Source of the DNA: Streptomyces griseosporeus
GTDB lineage: Bacteria; Actinomycetota; Actinomycetes; Streptomycetales; Streptomycetaceae
Assembly: GCF_014656055.1 (NCBI RefSeq)
Contig: NZ_BNBR01000001.1
Span: 496,001-560,000 of the forward strand
Direction: 5' to 3'
Length of the DNA stretch: 64,000 nt
Shown here: in pieces, positions 42,891 to 51,931 of the stretch
How positions within the stretch are numbered: the first letter of the stretch is position 1
Layout: each line of letters begins with the position of its first letter
The notes under the pieces: model-generated
The model's input: only the letters and a program-made list of their open reading frames with translations
Databases searched by the model: none
Told to the model about the DNA's origin: nothing
Program-made: the position numbers and the translations under genes

Positions 42891-43424
42891 ATGAGTCTGT
42901 TGCGCCTGGTCGGCCGTCCCCTGCTCGCCTCCATGTTCCTCACCGGGGGCCTGAACTCCCTGCGCGCGCCGGAGAAGGTGGCGCCCGTGGCCGAGCCGGT
43001 GGTGCAGCCGGTCGCGGAGCGGGTGCCGCTGGTGCCCGACCGCACCGAGCAGGCCGTGCGGCTCAGCGGGGCCGTGCAGGTGGTGGGCGGGCTGATGCTC
43101 GCCACCGGCCGTGTGCCGCGGATCGCCGCGCTGGCCATCGCGGGCACGCTGGTCCCGACCACGCTGGCCGGGCACCGCTTCTGGGAGGCCGAGGACCCCG
43201 GGGAGCGCGCCCAGCAGCGCATCCACTTCTTCAAGAACCTCTCGATGCTCGGCGGTCTGCTGATCGCCGCCGATGACACCGGCGGCGCGCCCTCGCTGCT
43301 GTGGCGCGGCCGGCACGCCGCGCACGACCTGCGGCGCGACGCCCACCTGGTGCGCCGTACCGCCAGGGTGGCCGCCCGTCCGGCGGCGGCCGTGGGCGGC
43401 GTACGGAGCAAGCTCCCGGTCTGA
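42891..43424 (+). CDS. DoxX family membrane protein
   Basis: A 177-residue protein, GGAGAGG before the ATG. Four membrane segments give a DoxX-like fold: LVGRPLLASMFLTGGLNSL, AVQVVGGLMLATGR, IAALAIAGTLVPTTL and FFKNLSMLGGLLIAADD (the conserved FFKNLSMLGGLL motif). A basic C-terminal tail (RHAAHDLRRDAHLVRRTARVA) follows. DoxX proteins are linked to redox or membrane integrity in actinobacteria; the electron donor is unknown. It is 88 bases after the ABC-2-like gene and may share its transcript. Confidence 0.88.
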   Translation: MSLLRLVGRPLLASMFLTGGLNSLRAPEKVAPVAEPVVQPVAERVPLVPDRTEQAVRLSGAVQVVGGLMLATGRVPRIAALAIAGTLVPTTLAGHRFWEAEDPGERAQQRIHFFKNLSMLGGLLIAADDTGGAPSLLWRGRHAAHDLRRDAHLVRRTARVAARPAAAVGGVRSKLPV

Positions 43425-43455
43425 GCAGCCAGGTACCGAACCGAAGAACTGCGGG

Positions 43456-45249
43456 TCAGGCGACGCGGCGGAAGGCGAGAACCGTCGCGTCGTCCTCGGT
43501 GTGCGGGCCGGTGAGCCGGTCGACCAGCCGCTGGACGTAGGCGTCCAGGGCGGCGCTGCCGGGCGGGATGCCGTCACGGGCGGCGGCCCGGGCGGTCCGC
43601 AGCAGGCGCCCGCCGTCCCGGTCGAGGTCGGAGCCGCGGCGTTCGATCAGGCCGTCGGAGTAGAGCAGGACGACGTCGCCCGGCCCCATGAGGGTCTGTC
43701 CCGCCGTGTAGTGCTCGCCGGGCAGGACGCCGAGCGGCATGCCGGGACCGCCCGGCGGCGGGTCCAGCAGCGTCACGTCCGAGCCGTGCACGAGGAGCGG
43801 GCAGGGGTGGCCGGCGCAGGTCCAGCGCAGCAGGCTGCGGTCGCGGTGGAAGCGGGCGATGACCGCGGTGGCGGTCGACTCGTCGCCGTCGTCGCAGGCG
43901 ACCTCGTTGAGCCATGCGGTCAGTTCCTCCACCGGCCGGCCGGTGAACGCCAGCCCGGCGAGCGCGTACCGCAGCTTCGCCATGAGGGTGACCGCGTCCA
44001 GGCCGTGGCCGCGGGCGTCGCCGAGCGCGATGAGGACCTGCCCGGAGGGCAGCATCCGGGTCTTGTACCAGTCGCCGCCGACCCGGGCCGTGCGGGCCTC
44101 GGGGCGGTAGACGGCGGCGGCCTCGACGCCGTAGCGGGCGAGTTCGGCGGGGAAGCGGGGTACGACGGCGTCGCGCAGCCGCTCGGCCACGTCGACGAGG
44201 GTGTCCGCCCGTTCGCGCTGCGCCCGCGCCTCGCGGACGGCCTGCTCGGCGAGCGCGCGGCTGTACCGCTCCTCGGTGACGTCGTGCAGCACCGCCCGCA
44301 GGGTCCACACCGGTCCACCGTCGGGTTGGACGGGCTCGGCGACGAAGTGCACGATCCGCTCGCGGGGCTGGACCACGCGGAGGTCGCACTCGGTGACCCG
44401 CTCGCGCAGCAGAACGTCGTGGACGGCCTGCTGGAAGTGCTCCAGGCTGTCCGGCGCCAGCATCCGGCCCAGGTCGACGAGGCCCGGCAGCGGGTGGTCG
44501 GGCGGCAGGCCGAGCACCGAGCGCAGGCCGAGGGAGGTCTCCACGGTCCCGTCGCCGAGGTTCCACTCGGCCCAGCAGACCCGCACCAGGCGCTGGGCCG
44601 CCCGGGCGGTCCGGCTGTGCTGGCCGCGTTCCCAGATGAGCAGCAGCAGATCCCCGCACGGGGCGACGCGGACCTCGTGGCTCATCCGCACCACGGTGCC
44701 GTCCGGCGCGGCCAGGGACCACTCGACGGGCTCGGGGCCCTGGACGCGGCCGGTGCGGTGGGCCTCGGCGAGCATGCGGGGCACGGGGGTGTCGGCCAGG
44801 CCGGGGAAACGTTCGAACAGCGGCACCGGTCCGGTCCATGGCGGCAGGGTGCCCGGCGGGACGATCCGGTCGGCGTGCGCGCGGGCGGCGACGTTCCGCC
44901 CGGTGTACAGGAAGTCCCGGGCCCGGCCGCGCTCGTCGAGCAGCGGGGTCACGGTCAGCGTGACGAGGGGCAGCGCGTCGAGGAGTTGCCGGGCCGACGG
45001 ATCGGCGGCGGAAGCGGGGCGCAGAGGTCTGCCGGATCCGCCGCTCTCGCCGGCCGGGGCGGCACGCGAGAGGGCGTACGCGCTGATACGGCGTCGCTGT
45101 GCGGTGAGCAGCGCGTCCAGGGCCTCGATCCGGGGCCCGCGCTCGTCGTCGGGAGTGCCCACGCGGCCGGGGGCGGCCGGGGCCTCCGCCGTGGGGGCGG
45201 GGTCCTTCGGTGGCGTGGTCCGGTGGCTGCCATGGCTGGTGGTGCTCAT
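43456..45249 (-). CDS. PAS-type sensor SpoIIE/PP2C phosphatase
   Basis: A 597-residue soluble protein. Residues 90-330 contain two PAS-like segments (ALPLVTLTVTPLLDERG; EWSLAAPDGTVVRMSHEV; SVLGLPPDHPLPGLVDL with HDVTEER closing the second). A coiled linker (RALAEQAVREARAQRERADTLVDVAERL) joins them to a complete SpoIIE domain: VVPRFPAELARYGVEAAAVY, VGGDWYKTRMLPSGQVLIALGDARGHG, GRPVEELTAWLNEVAC, WTCAGHPCPLLV, VVLLYSDGLIERRG and TEDDATVLAFRR. It would dephosphorylate a STAS antagonist on a redox or ligand cue through PAS. It is on its own and converges on nothing nearby. Confidence 0.9.
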   Translation of the reverse strand: MSTTSHGSHRTTPPKDPAPTAEAPAAPGRVGTPDDERGPRIEALDALLTAQRRRISAYALSRAAPAGESGGSGRPLRPASAADPSARQLLDALPLVTLTVTPLLDERGRARDFLYTGRNVAARAHADRIVPPGTLPPWTGPVPLFERFPGLADTPVPRMLAEAHRTGRVQGPEPVEWSLAAPDGTVVRMSHEVRVAPCGDLLLLIWERGQHSRTARAAQRLVRVCWAEWNLGDGTVETSLGLRSVLGLPPDHPLPGLVDLGRMLAPDSLEHFQQAVHDVLLRERVTECDLRVVQPRERIVHFVAEPVQPDGGPVWTLRAVLHDVTEERYSRALAEQAVREARAQRERADTLVDVAERLRDAVVPRFPAELARYGVEAAAVYRPEARTARVGGDWYKTRMLPSGQVLIALGDARGHGLDAVTLMAKLRYALAGLAFTGRPVEELTAWLNEVACDDGDESTATAVIARFHRDRSLLRWTCAGHPCPLLVHGSDVTLLDPPPGGPGMPLGVLPGEHYTAGQTLMGPGDVVLLYSDGLIERRGSDLDRDGGRLLRTARAAARDGIPPGSAALDAYVQRLVDRLTGPHTEDDATVLAFRRVA

Positions 45250-45386
45250 GGTGTGCGAGTCACCCCGTACGGACGCTTGACGCGTCCCGTCGGGCAGGTC
45301 GTCGGCCGCGCCCGTTTTCCGCGGTTACGCCGCCCGTGGCCCGCCACCCGGGTCCTCGGGGTGGTCCGCCCCTGCCGCACACGGGC

Positions 45387-45425
45387 GACGGGCCCGGCCC
45401 TTCCGTGAGGGGGGCCGGGCCCGTC
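45387..45425 (-). terminator. Terminator downstream of the L33-L31 operon
   Basis: GACGGGCCCGGCCC at 45387-45400 pairs perfectly with GGGCCGGGCCCGTC at 45412-45425 around an 11-base loop, just beyond the L31 stop on the minus strand. Confidence 0.8.
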
Positions 45426-45438
45426 GGGATGGGCCGGG

Positions 45439-45699
45439 TCAGGGGCGGGACGGCTGCGTGCCGCCGTAGCGCCGGTGGAAGCGCTCCACACGGCCCGCGG
45501 TGTCGACGACGCGCTGGTTGCCCGTGTAGAAGGGGTGGCTCGCGGAGGAGATCTCGACGTCGACCACCGGGTAGGTGGTGCCGTCCTCCCACGTCACGGT
45601 CGCCGTCGGGGCGGCGGTGGAGCGGGTGAGGAACGCGACGCCCGCGGCGCGGTCGCGGAAGACGACCGGGCGGGTCTCGGGGTGGATGCCGGGCCTCAT
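45439..45699 (-). CDS. rpmE2: 50S ribosomal protein L31 type B (Cys-free)
   Basis: An 86-residue ribosomal protein. [60 protein letters not shown] is the type B signature. The four zinc-binding Cys of type A L31 are absent, so this is the C-minus paralogue that replaces the zinc form during zinc starvation. It lies 49 bases after the L33 gene in one operon. In Streptomyces such paralogues are Zur-repressed, though I see no clear Zur box here. Confidence 0.95.
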   Translation of the reverse strand: MRPGIHPETRPVVFRDRAAGVAFLTRSTAAPTATVTWEDGTTYPVVDVEISSASHPFYTGNQRVVDTAGRVERFHRRYGGTQPSRP

Positions 45700-45748
45700 G
45701 GTGTGGTCCTTCCTCTCGGTGGTCCGACGGTGGACGGGGTGGGCGGGG

Positions 45749-45913
45749 TCAGCGCTCCTCGCGGAAGAGGACGTGCTGCCCGGCCACCCGGTCGTACTTG
45801 CGCAGGACCAGCCGGTCGGGGTGGTGGAGACGGTTCTTGCGCGTCACATAGGTGACGCCGGTCCCGGCCGTCGACTTCAGCCGGACGACGGGACGCGCGG
45901 TGCTGCGTGCCAT
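45749..45913 (-). CDS. rpmG: 50S ribosomal protein L33 (Cys-free)
   Basis: A 54-residue protein from the ATG at 45913, with AAAGGAGGG just upstream; the in-frame start at 45943 would insert a ribosome binding site into coding sequence and was rejected. [38 protein letters not shown] is L33-like, and the zinc ribbon Cys pairs are missing, so it is a zinc-independent form like its partner L31. Leading gene of a two-gene operon; its promoter lies in the stretch to about 45965. Confidence 0.93.
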   Translation of the reverse strand: MARSTARPVVRLKSTAGTGVTYVTRKNRLHHPDRLVLRKYDRVAGQHVLFREER

Positions 45914-45965
45914 GGGGCCCTCCTTTCGCGGACCGACACCCACCGGATTGATCGGTTCATGTCAG

Positions 45966-46250
45966 TCACGCCTTGTCCAACACGGGGCCGGGCCGGTTCA
46001 TTCCCGGGTCATCGCGGGGGCGACGCCGCGACCCGCGCGGTGAACGCCAGGAGGACGCGAAGCATTCCTCGACGTCCGCGTCGGACGCGCCGATCCACAG
46101 ATGGTCGGCGCCGGGCACCCGGTGGAAGGCGACGTCGGCGCCCACCGCGAGCAGGGCGGACGCGAGGCCTTCTCCCTGGGCGGCCGGTACGACGGTGTCG
46201 TCGGCGCCGTGCGGGACCAAGGGCGGCGGCGCGTCCGCGGAGGCATGGGC
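45966..46250 (-). pseudogene. Remnant of an alpha/beta-hydrolase gene (C-terminal piece, frameshifted)
   Basis: On the minus strand PPPLVPHGADDTVVPAAQGEGLASALLAVGADVAFHRVPGADHLWIGASDADVEECFA is the C-terminal third of an esterase/lipase-like hydrolase: it includes the catalytic Asp (HGADDTVV) and His (GADHLW) regions. Nothing upstream continues the fold; beyond about 46250 the frame shows no homology, so the N-terminus and Ser are gone. After ECFA a one-base shift gives LLAFTARVAASPPR then a stop, a more natural end than the long Arg-rich tail in the original frame. I read it as a decayed gene, deleted beside the sugar operon. Confidence 0.6.
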
Positions 46251-46306
46251 GACCGAACCGCTCAGCCGCCCTGACCGACCCGTCCTCGTCGGTGGACGGG
46301 CCCCGC

Positions 46307-48595
46307 TCACCCCCCAGCGGCGGCTCGCCCCAGGGGTACTACGACCTCCCCCGCGCCGCTCGCGCTCGCGCCCCCCGCCACCCGCACCGTGAACGGGCGG
46401 TCGGTGCCCTGCGCGCTGACGCGCAGCCGGTCGCCGTCGCGGCGGACGGTGAAGTGCGCGGCCGGGGCGCCGGTGAGGGCCGGCACCGTGACCTCGGCCG
46501 TGTAGTCGCCGGCCGTCGTGGGGTGGACGAGCAGGGTGGGGTTCTCCAGCCAGTCGCCGTCGGGGCGGCTGTCGTCGGAGGCGAGCGGCAGGACGGCGCC
46601 CTCGCGGACGTACAGCGGCAGGCTGTCGTAGCCGTGCCGCTCGGTGCGCCAGGCGGGGCCGGTGACCCGTTCGCCGGTCAGCAGGTGGGTCCAGGTGCCC
46701 GCGGGCAGGTAGACCTCGACCTCGCCGTCCTCGGTGAACACGGGCGCCACCAGCAGGTCGGGACCCAGCAGGTACTGGCGGTCCAGCGGGCGGCACGCCG
46801 GGTCCCCGGGGAACTCCAGGACCATCGGGCGCATCACCGGGACGCCGGTACGGTGGGCCTCGGCGGCGGCGCCGTACAGGTAGGGCATGAGGCGGTGCTT
46901 GAGCAGCGTGAACCGCCGGGCGACCTCGACCGCTTCCTCGCCGAAGTTCCACGGCACCCGGTAGGACGAGGAGCCGTGCAGTCGGCTGTGCGAGGAGAGC
47001 AGGCCGAAGGCGAGCCAGCGCTTGAAGACCGCCGGGTCGGGGGTGCCCTCGAAGCCGCCGATGTCGTGGCTCCAGAAGCCGAAGCCGCTCAGGGACAGCG
47101 ACAGTCCGCCGCGCAGCGACTCCGCCATCGCCTCGAACGACGCCCAGCAGTCGCCGCCCCAGTGGACCGGGTACTGCTGGCCGCCCGCGGTCGCGGAGCG
47201 GGCGAACAGGACGGCCTCGCCCTGGCCGCGTTCCTTCTCCAGCAGTTCGAAGACGGTCCGGTTGTACAGGTGCGTGTAGTAGTTGTGCATCCGCTCAGGA
47301 TCGGAGCCGTCGTGCCAGACGACGTCGGTGGGGACGCGCTCGCCGAAGTCCGTCTTGAAGCAGTCCACGCCCTGGTCGAGCAGGGTCTTGAGCTTGGCCT
47401 GGAACCAGGCGCGGGCGTCGGGGCTGGTGAAGTCGACGAGGCCCATGCCGGCCTGCCACAGGTCCCACTGCCAGATGTCGCCGTTCGGGCGGCGCACCAG
47501 GTGGCCGAGGCGGGCGGCCTCGTCGAACAGCGGGGACTTCTGCGCGATGTAGGGGTTGATCCAGGCGCTGACGCGCAGGCCCCGCTCCTTCAGCCGGGCG
47601 AGCATGCCCTCCGGGTCGGGGAAGACGTCGGGGTCCCACTCGAAGTCGCACCACTGGTACTCGCGCATCCAGAAGCAGTCGAAATGGAAGACGGTCAGCG
47701 GGATGCCCCGCTCGGCCATGCCGTCGACGAAGGACGTCACCGTCGCCTCGTCGTAGTCGGTGGTGAAGGACGTGGTCAGCCACAGGCCGAAGGACCAGGC
47801 GGGCGGCAGGGCGGGGCGGCCGGTGAGGGCGGTGTAGCGGGCGAGGACGTCCTTCGGGGTGGGGCCGGCGACGACGTGGTACTCGATCGTCTGGTCCTCG
47901 ACGCTGAACTGCACCTGGCCGACGGACTCGGAGCCGACCTCGAAGGACACCTTGCCGGGGTGGTTGACGAAGACGCCGTAGCCGCGGGAGGAGAGGTAGA
48001 AGGGGATGTTCTTGTAGGCCTGTTCGCTGCTGGTGCCGCCGTCGGCCTGCCAGACGTCGACGACCTGGCCGTTCTTGACGAACGGGGTGAAGCGCTCGCC
48101 GAGGCCGTAGATCTGCTCGCCGACGCCGAGGGCGAGCTGGGCGAGGACGTGGTGGGCGCCGTCGTCGGTGGTGGCGAAGGCGGTGCCCTTGGCGCCCGCG
48201 CGGGTCAGCTCCCGGCCGTCCGGGCCCAGGAAGGCGAGCGCCCAGGGGGCGGCCTCGTCCAGACGCAGGGTCAGCGGGCCGCTGGCCAGCTCGGTGACAG
48301 TGCCGTCGCGGCGGACGGTGCCGGCGCCGTCCGGGTCGCCGGTGAGCGCGAAGTCGGGGCCGGGGCGGCGCTTGCCGGCGTGATGGGTGACGCGGACGCC
48401 GATGACGCCCTCGGCGGGCGAGAAGCAGTCGACCCGCAGGAGCGGGGCGTTGAGCGTGTCCCCCCTCTTCGTCACCTTCTTCACGGCGGCATGGGCGGTG
48501 AAGCGCTTCGACTCTGCGCGTACGTCACGGACCTCGGTGGCGTAGGAGATCTGCACGCCGTCCCGGATGCGCCAGAAGCCGTCGGTGAACTTCAT
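46307..48595 (-). CDS. yicI: GH31 alpha-xylosidase (YicI-like)
   Basis: A 762-residue cytoplasmic enzyme; GAGGAAG before the ATG and no signal peptide. The N-terminal beta domain (GEQIYGLGERFTPFVKNGQ) is followed by the barrel with HFDCFWMREYQWCDFEWD, the nucleophile D416 in KTDFGE and acid/base D482 in HWGGDCW, exactly the numbering of E. coli YicI. Later segments FWSHDIGGFEG and the C-terminal beta domains complete it. It would remove alpha-1,6-xylose from xyloglucan oligosaccharides or isoprimeverose-like sugars. It is divergent from an ABC importer and a GH1 beta-glucosidase, which fit the same pathway. Confidence 0.93.
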   Translation of the reverse strand: MKFTDGFWRIRDGVQISYATEVRDVRAESKRFTAHAAVKKVTKRGDTLNAPLLRVDCFSPAEGVIGVRVTHHAGKRRPGPDFALTGDPDGAGTVRRDGTVTELASGPLTLRLDEAAPWALAFLGPDGRELTRAGAKGTAFATTDDGAHHVLAQLALGVGEQIYGLGERFTPFVKNGQVVDVWQADGGTSSEQAYKNIPFYLSSRGYGVFVNHPGKVSFEVGSESVGQVQFSVEDQTIEYHVVAGPTPKDVLARYTALTGRPALPPAWSFGLWLTTSFTTDYDEATVTSFVDGMAERGIPLTVFHFDCFWMREYQWCDFEWDPDVFPDPEGMLARLKERGLRVSAWINPYIAQKSPLFDEAARLGHLVRRPNGDIWQWDLWQAGMGLVDFTSPDARAWFQAKLKTLLDQGVDCFKTDFGERVPTDVVWHDGSDPERMHNYYTHLYNRTVFELLEKERGQGEAVLFARSATAGGQQYPVHWGGDCWASFEAMAESLRGGLSLSLSGFGFWSHDIGGFEGTPDPAVFKRWLAFGLLSSHSRLHGSSSYRVPWNFGEEAVEVARRFTLLKHRLMPYLYGAAAEAHRTGVPVMRPMVLEFPGDPACRPLDRQYLLGPDLLVAPVFTEDGEVEVYLPAGTWTHLLTGERVTGPAWRTERHGYDSLPLYVREGAVLPLASDDSRPDGDWLENPTLLVHPTTAGDYTAEVTVPALTGAPAAHFTVRRDGDRLRVSAQGTDRPFTVRVAGGASASGAGEVVVPLGRAAAGG

Positions 48596-48804
48596 GTTCT
48601 TCCTCGGGGGGAGAAGGGCTGTTCGAGCGAGGCACGGAGACGACCGCTCCGGCATTTTGATCGTACACAAAACAAATAGGCCGGAACAGGGTCGACTCTC
48701 TAGATCTGACGGCTGACCTGCACAGATATACAGAAGACCGGTGACCGTCACCCCGGAGCGTGAACGAGCGCACACGGATCCGGGTCTGGCGCGGGCAGCT
48801 CCGC

Positions 48805-48820
48805 ATGACGTATTAGTCAT
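48805..48820. promoter_or_regulatory. Palindromic operator in the xyloside locus
   Basis: ATGACGTATTAGTCAT is a palindrome with perfect ATGAC/GTCAT arms, between the divergent GH31 and binding-protein genes (gap of 284 bases). AACAAA-rich direct repeats lie at 48667-48677 (ACAAAACAAAT) and 48824-48838 (AGCAAACAAAACAGC). No regulator gene adjoins, so it acts in trans. Confidence 0.5.
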
Positions 48821-48879
48821 CGCAGCAAACAAAACAGCTCCGGCGCCGCCGCCGGATGGGACGACAGCAAGGGCCGCCT

Positions 48880-50133
48880 ATGTCGAAGCGCTTCAACAGA
48901 CGCTCCCGAAGGGCCGTGATTCCGCTCGCAGCCGTCTCCGCCCTGGTCGCCGGGGCGGGACTGACCGGCTGCGGCCAGCAGCGCGACGCCTCCGTCTACA
49001 CCGTGCTGAACTCGTCGACCGATGAGACGTACCACCGCTGGGACGCGGAGGCGATGGCCCGGTGCGGCGAGCGGCTGGGCGTCCGCATCGAGCAGCAGAG
49101 CGTCCCGGCGGCGCAGGTGATGACGAAGGCGCTGCGCATGGCGTCGTCGAAGTCGCTGCCCGACATCGTGCAGTTCGACGCCTCGGAGATGCCGACCTTC
49201 GCCGAGGCGGGCGGACTGGTCGACCTGCGCACGCTCGGCCTGAGCACCGCGGACGTCCCGCAGGGCATCGTCAACTTCGGTTCGTACAAGGGGACGTACT
49301 ACGGGGCCGCCCGCTCGGTGAACACCCTCGCCCTCTTCTACAACAAGGACGTCCTCGACCAGGCCGGGCTGAAGGTGCCCACCACCTGGGCCGAGCTGCG
49401 CGAGACGGCGAAGCAGCTCACGCGGGGCAAGCGGTACGGGCTCGCGCTCAGCGCGGGCGGCGCCGAGGACGGCGTCTTCCAGTTCACGCCGTTCATGTGG
49501 TCCAACGGCGGCGACGAGACCCGCCTGGACGGACCGGAGGTCGTCGAGGCGCTGGACTACTGGAAGAGCCTCCTCAAGGACGGCTCCCTGTCGAAGTCGA
49601 CGGTGGGCTGGACGCAGGCCGACGTCAACGACCAGTTCATGGCGGGCAACGCCGCGATGATGATCAACGGGCCGTGGCAGGTCGAGACGCTCAACACCAA
49701 GAAGTCGCTGCACTGGGGCATCGCCCGGATCCCGGTGCCGGAGGCGGGCGGGAAGTCGGTCGGCCCGCTGGGCGGCGCCGTGCTGACCGTGCCGAACACC
49801 GGTGACGAGCAGCGGGAGCGGACGGCGGGGAAGATCGTCGCCTGTCTCTCCAGCGAGCAGGAGCAGCTGACCTACGCGCTCAACAGCTGGATGGTCCCCG
49901 CCAACGAGAAGGCTGCCGCGGTGTGGCGGCAGCGGGTGCCCGAGCTGGACGCGCTGGCCGACCAGGTGGCCGCGGCGCGGTCCCGTACGGCCAAGCTCGG
50001 CGCCGGCTGGTCGAGCGTGTCGCTCGCCCTGCAGAGCGCCTTCCAGTCGGCCCTGACCGGCGAGTCCAGCCAGGCCGCCCTGAAGCGCGCCCAGCAGCGG
50101 GCCACGAGCGGGAACCGAGGTACGCGCCCATGA
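48880..50133 (+). CDS. Sugar ABC transporter substrate-binding lipoprotein
   Basis: A 417-residue protein. A signal peptide with lipobox LTGCG (Cys near residue 31) means it is lipid-anchored at the membrane outside. The mature part is a family-1 extracellular solute-binding protein (VRIEQQSVPAAQVMTKALRM, SLPDIVQFDASEMPTFAEAG, VNTLALFYNKDVLDQAG, QFMAGNAAMMINGPWQV). It delivers oligosaccharides to the two permeases downstream; its stop overlaps the first permease start. The ATPase is missing and in streptomycetes is usually the shared MsiK. The ATG at 48880 lies just after AAGGGCC; an ATG at 48856 is less likely. Confidence 0.9.
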   Translation: MSKRFNRRSRRAVIPLAAVSALVAGAGLTGCGQQRDASVYTVLNSSTDETYHRWDAEAMARCGERLGVRIEQQSVPAAQVMTKALRMASSKSLPDIVQFDASEMPTFAEAGGLVDLRTLGLSTADVPQGIVNFGSYKGTYYGAARSVNTLALFYNKDVLDQAGLKVPTTWAELRETAKQLTRGKRYGLALSAGGAEDGVFQFTPFMWSNGGDETRLDGPEVVEALDYWKSLLKDGSLSKSTVGWTQADVNDQFMAGNAAMMINGPWQVETLNTKKSLHWGIARIPVPEAGGKSVGPLGGAVLTVPNTGDEQRERTAGKIVACLSSEQEQLTYALNSWMVPANEKAAAVWRQRVPELDALADQVAAARSRTAKLGAGWSSVSLALQSAFQSALTGESSQAALKRAQQRATSGNRGTRP

Positions 50134-51074
50134 CCACGTCCACCGTCACCGCGCCCGCCACGGTCGCGCAGGCGCCCGCGCCCGGCCCCGCCCGGCTGCG
50201 CGGCCGGCGCCGGCTCGCCCAGTGGGGGTTCGTCGCCCCCGCGGTCGTCTTCATGCTGCTGTTCTTCGGCTATCCGCTCGTCCGCAACGTCGTGATGAGC
50301 TTCCAGCACTACACGCCGAAGACGTTCTTCACCGGCGAGGCGCCCTTCAACGGCTCCGACAACTGGTCGAACGTCTTCCGGGACGCCCTGTTCGGCAAGG
50401 CGCTGTGGCACACGCTGGTGTTCACCGCGGGCTCGCTGCTCGGCCAGTTCTGCGCGGGGCTCGCGCTCGCCGTGTTCTTCAGCCGGAGGTTCCCGCTCAA
50501 CGGCGTGCTGCGGTCGCTGATCCTGCTGCCCTGGCTGGTGCCCATGGTGGTGTCCGGCATCGTGTGGCGGCGCATCCTCGACCAGGACACCGGGGTGCTG
50601 AATTCCTTCCTCGGCACGCTCGGCCTCGACGGCAGCACCCCATGGTTGACCGATCCGCACATGGCGCTGCTATCGGTCATTCTGGTCAACATCTGGATCG
50701 GCATCCCGTTCAACATGGTCATTCTGTACGGCGGTCTGCAGGAGATCCCGCGTGAGCTGTACGAGGCGGCTTCTCTTGACGGGGCGTCGGCATGGCGGAC
50801 GTTCCGGTCCGTCACCCTGCCGATGCTGCGGCCCGTCATCACGGTCGTGCTGGTCCTGGGCTTCATGTCGACGGTCAAGATCCTCGACCTGATCCTCGCC
50901 CTCACCGACGGCGGCCCCGCCGACGCCACCCAGACCCTGGGCACGCTCACCTACCAGAACTCCTTCGTGCAGCTGGACTTCGGGGCGGGCGCGGTCGTGG
51001 GCAACGTACTGATTCTGATCTCCGCGGTGTTCGCGGTGTTCTACCTGCGGGCCAACCGCACCGAGGGGAAGTGA
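50130..51074 (+). CDS. Sugar ABC transporter permease, MalF-like
   Basis: A 314-residue membrane protein with six helices (PAVVFMLLFFGYPLV near residue 35 onward). The EAA loop contacting the ATPase is EAASLDGASAWRTFRSVTLPML near residue 215. Its ATG overlaps the binding-protein stop, and the second permease starts 7 bases after its stop. With its neighbours it forms the importer of the xyloside locus. Confidence 0.92.
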   Translation: MTTSTVTAPATVAQAPAPGPARLRGRRRLAQWGFVAPAVVFMLLFFGYPLVRNVVMSFQHYTPKTFFTGEAPFNGSDNWSNVFRDALFGKALWHTLVFTAGSLLGQFCAGLALAVFFSRRFPLNGVLRSLILLPWLVPMVVSGIVWRRILDQDTGVLNSFLGTLGLDGSTPWLTDPHMALLSVILVNIWIGIPFNMVILYGGLQEIPRELYEAASLDGASAWRTFRSVTLPMLRPVITVVLVLGFMSTVKILDLILALTDGGPADATQTLGTLTYQNSFVQLDFGAGAVVGNVLILISAVFAVFYLRANRTEGK

Positions 51075-51080
51075 CCGACC

Positions 51081-51914
51081 ATGGCCACCGAGACCGTGAA
51101 GCCGCGTGGCGGCCGGCGCCGCTGGGGTTCCACCGTGGCCGGCGTGCTCGTCCTCGCCGTGATGCTGTTCCCGCTGTACTGGATGCTCAACACCGCGCTG
51201 CAGCCGGAGGCCGGGCTGCTGGAGGTCGACCCGGTGCCGCACGGCCTGGACCTGTCCGGGTTCTCCAAGGCGCTGACCGACCAGGGCGGCCACCTGCTGA
51301 CCTCCCTGGTGGTGTCGCTGGGCGCGGTGGCGATCTGCCTGGCGGTCGCCGCGCCGGCCGCCTACGGGCTGGCGCAGTTCCGGCTGCGCGGCTCGCGCAC
51401 GATCGTGTTCGGCACGCTGATCACGCAGATGGTGCCGGGCATCGTGATCGCCAACGCGCTGTACAACTCGTACGTCGACCTGGGCCTGGTGAACTCGTAC
51501 TTCGGACTGATGCTCGCCGACGCCTCGCTGGGCATCCCGTTCTCCATCGTGCTGATGCGGTCGTTCATGGTGTCGATCCCGGGTGAGGTGGTCGAGGCCG
51601 CGCAGGTGGACGGCGCGGGGCGGCTGCGGACCTTCGTGCAGGTGGTGCTGCCGATGAGCCGCAACTCGCTGATCACATCGGGTCTGTTCGCGTTCCTGTT
51701 CTCGTGGAGCGACTTCATGTTCGCGCTCACCCTGAACACCACCGATGACGTCAAGCCGGTCACGCTGGGCATCTACCAGTACATCGGCGCGCACGTGGGC
51801 GACTGGGGGTCGGTGATGGCCGCGTCCGTGCTGTCCGCGATCCCCGCCGCGATCCTGCTCGTCCTCGCACAGAAGTACATCGCCGCCGGCATCACCGGCG
51901 GTTCCGTCAAGTGA
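51081..51914 (+). CDS. Sugar ABC transporter permease, MalG-like
   Basis: A 277-residue membrane protein with six helices (VAGVLVLAVMLFPLYWMLN at the start). The EAA loop is EAAQVDGAGRLRTFVQVVLPMS near residue 175. It pairs with the MalF-like permease. The last codons overlap or abut the beta-glucosidase gene, so importer and hydrolase are one transcript. Confidence 0.92.
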   Translation: MATETVKPRGGRRRWGSTVAGVLVLAVMLFPLYWMLNTALQPEAGLLEVDPVPHGLDLSGFSKALTDQGGHLLTSLVVSLGAVAICLAVAAPAAYGLAQFRLRGSRTIVFGTLITQMVPGIVIANALYNSYVDLGLVNSYFGLMLADASLGIPFSIVLMRSFMVSIPGEVVEAAQVDGAGRLRTFVQVVLPMSRNSLITSGLFAFLFSWSDFMFALTLNTTDDVKPVTLGIYQYIGAHVGDWGSVMAASVLSAIPAAILLVLAQKYIAAGITGGSVK

Positions 51915-51931
51915 CCCCTGGAGCCTCGTAC

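Noticed and set aside
45575..48679. Very long open frames opposite known genes (also 4583-7399 and 9669-12902)
   Set aside because: They are Val/Gly/Arg-rich frames antiparallel to well-recognised enzymes, without domains or proper starts; such shadows are expected at this GC content.
48596..48879. Cellobiose repressor (CebR) box in the sugar locus
   Set aside because: The expected TGGGAGCGCTCCCA-type palindrome was looked for by eye and not found between the divergent genes.
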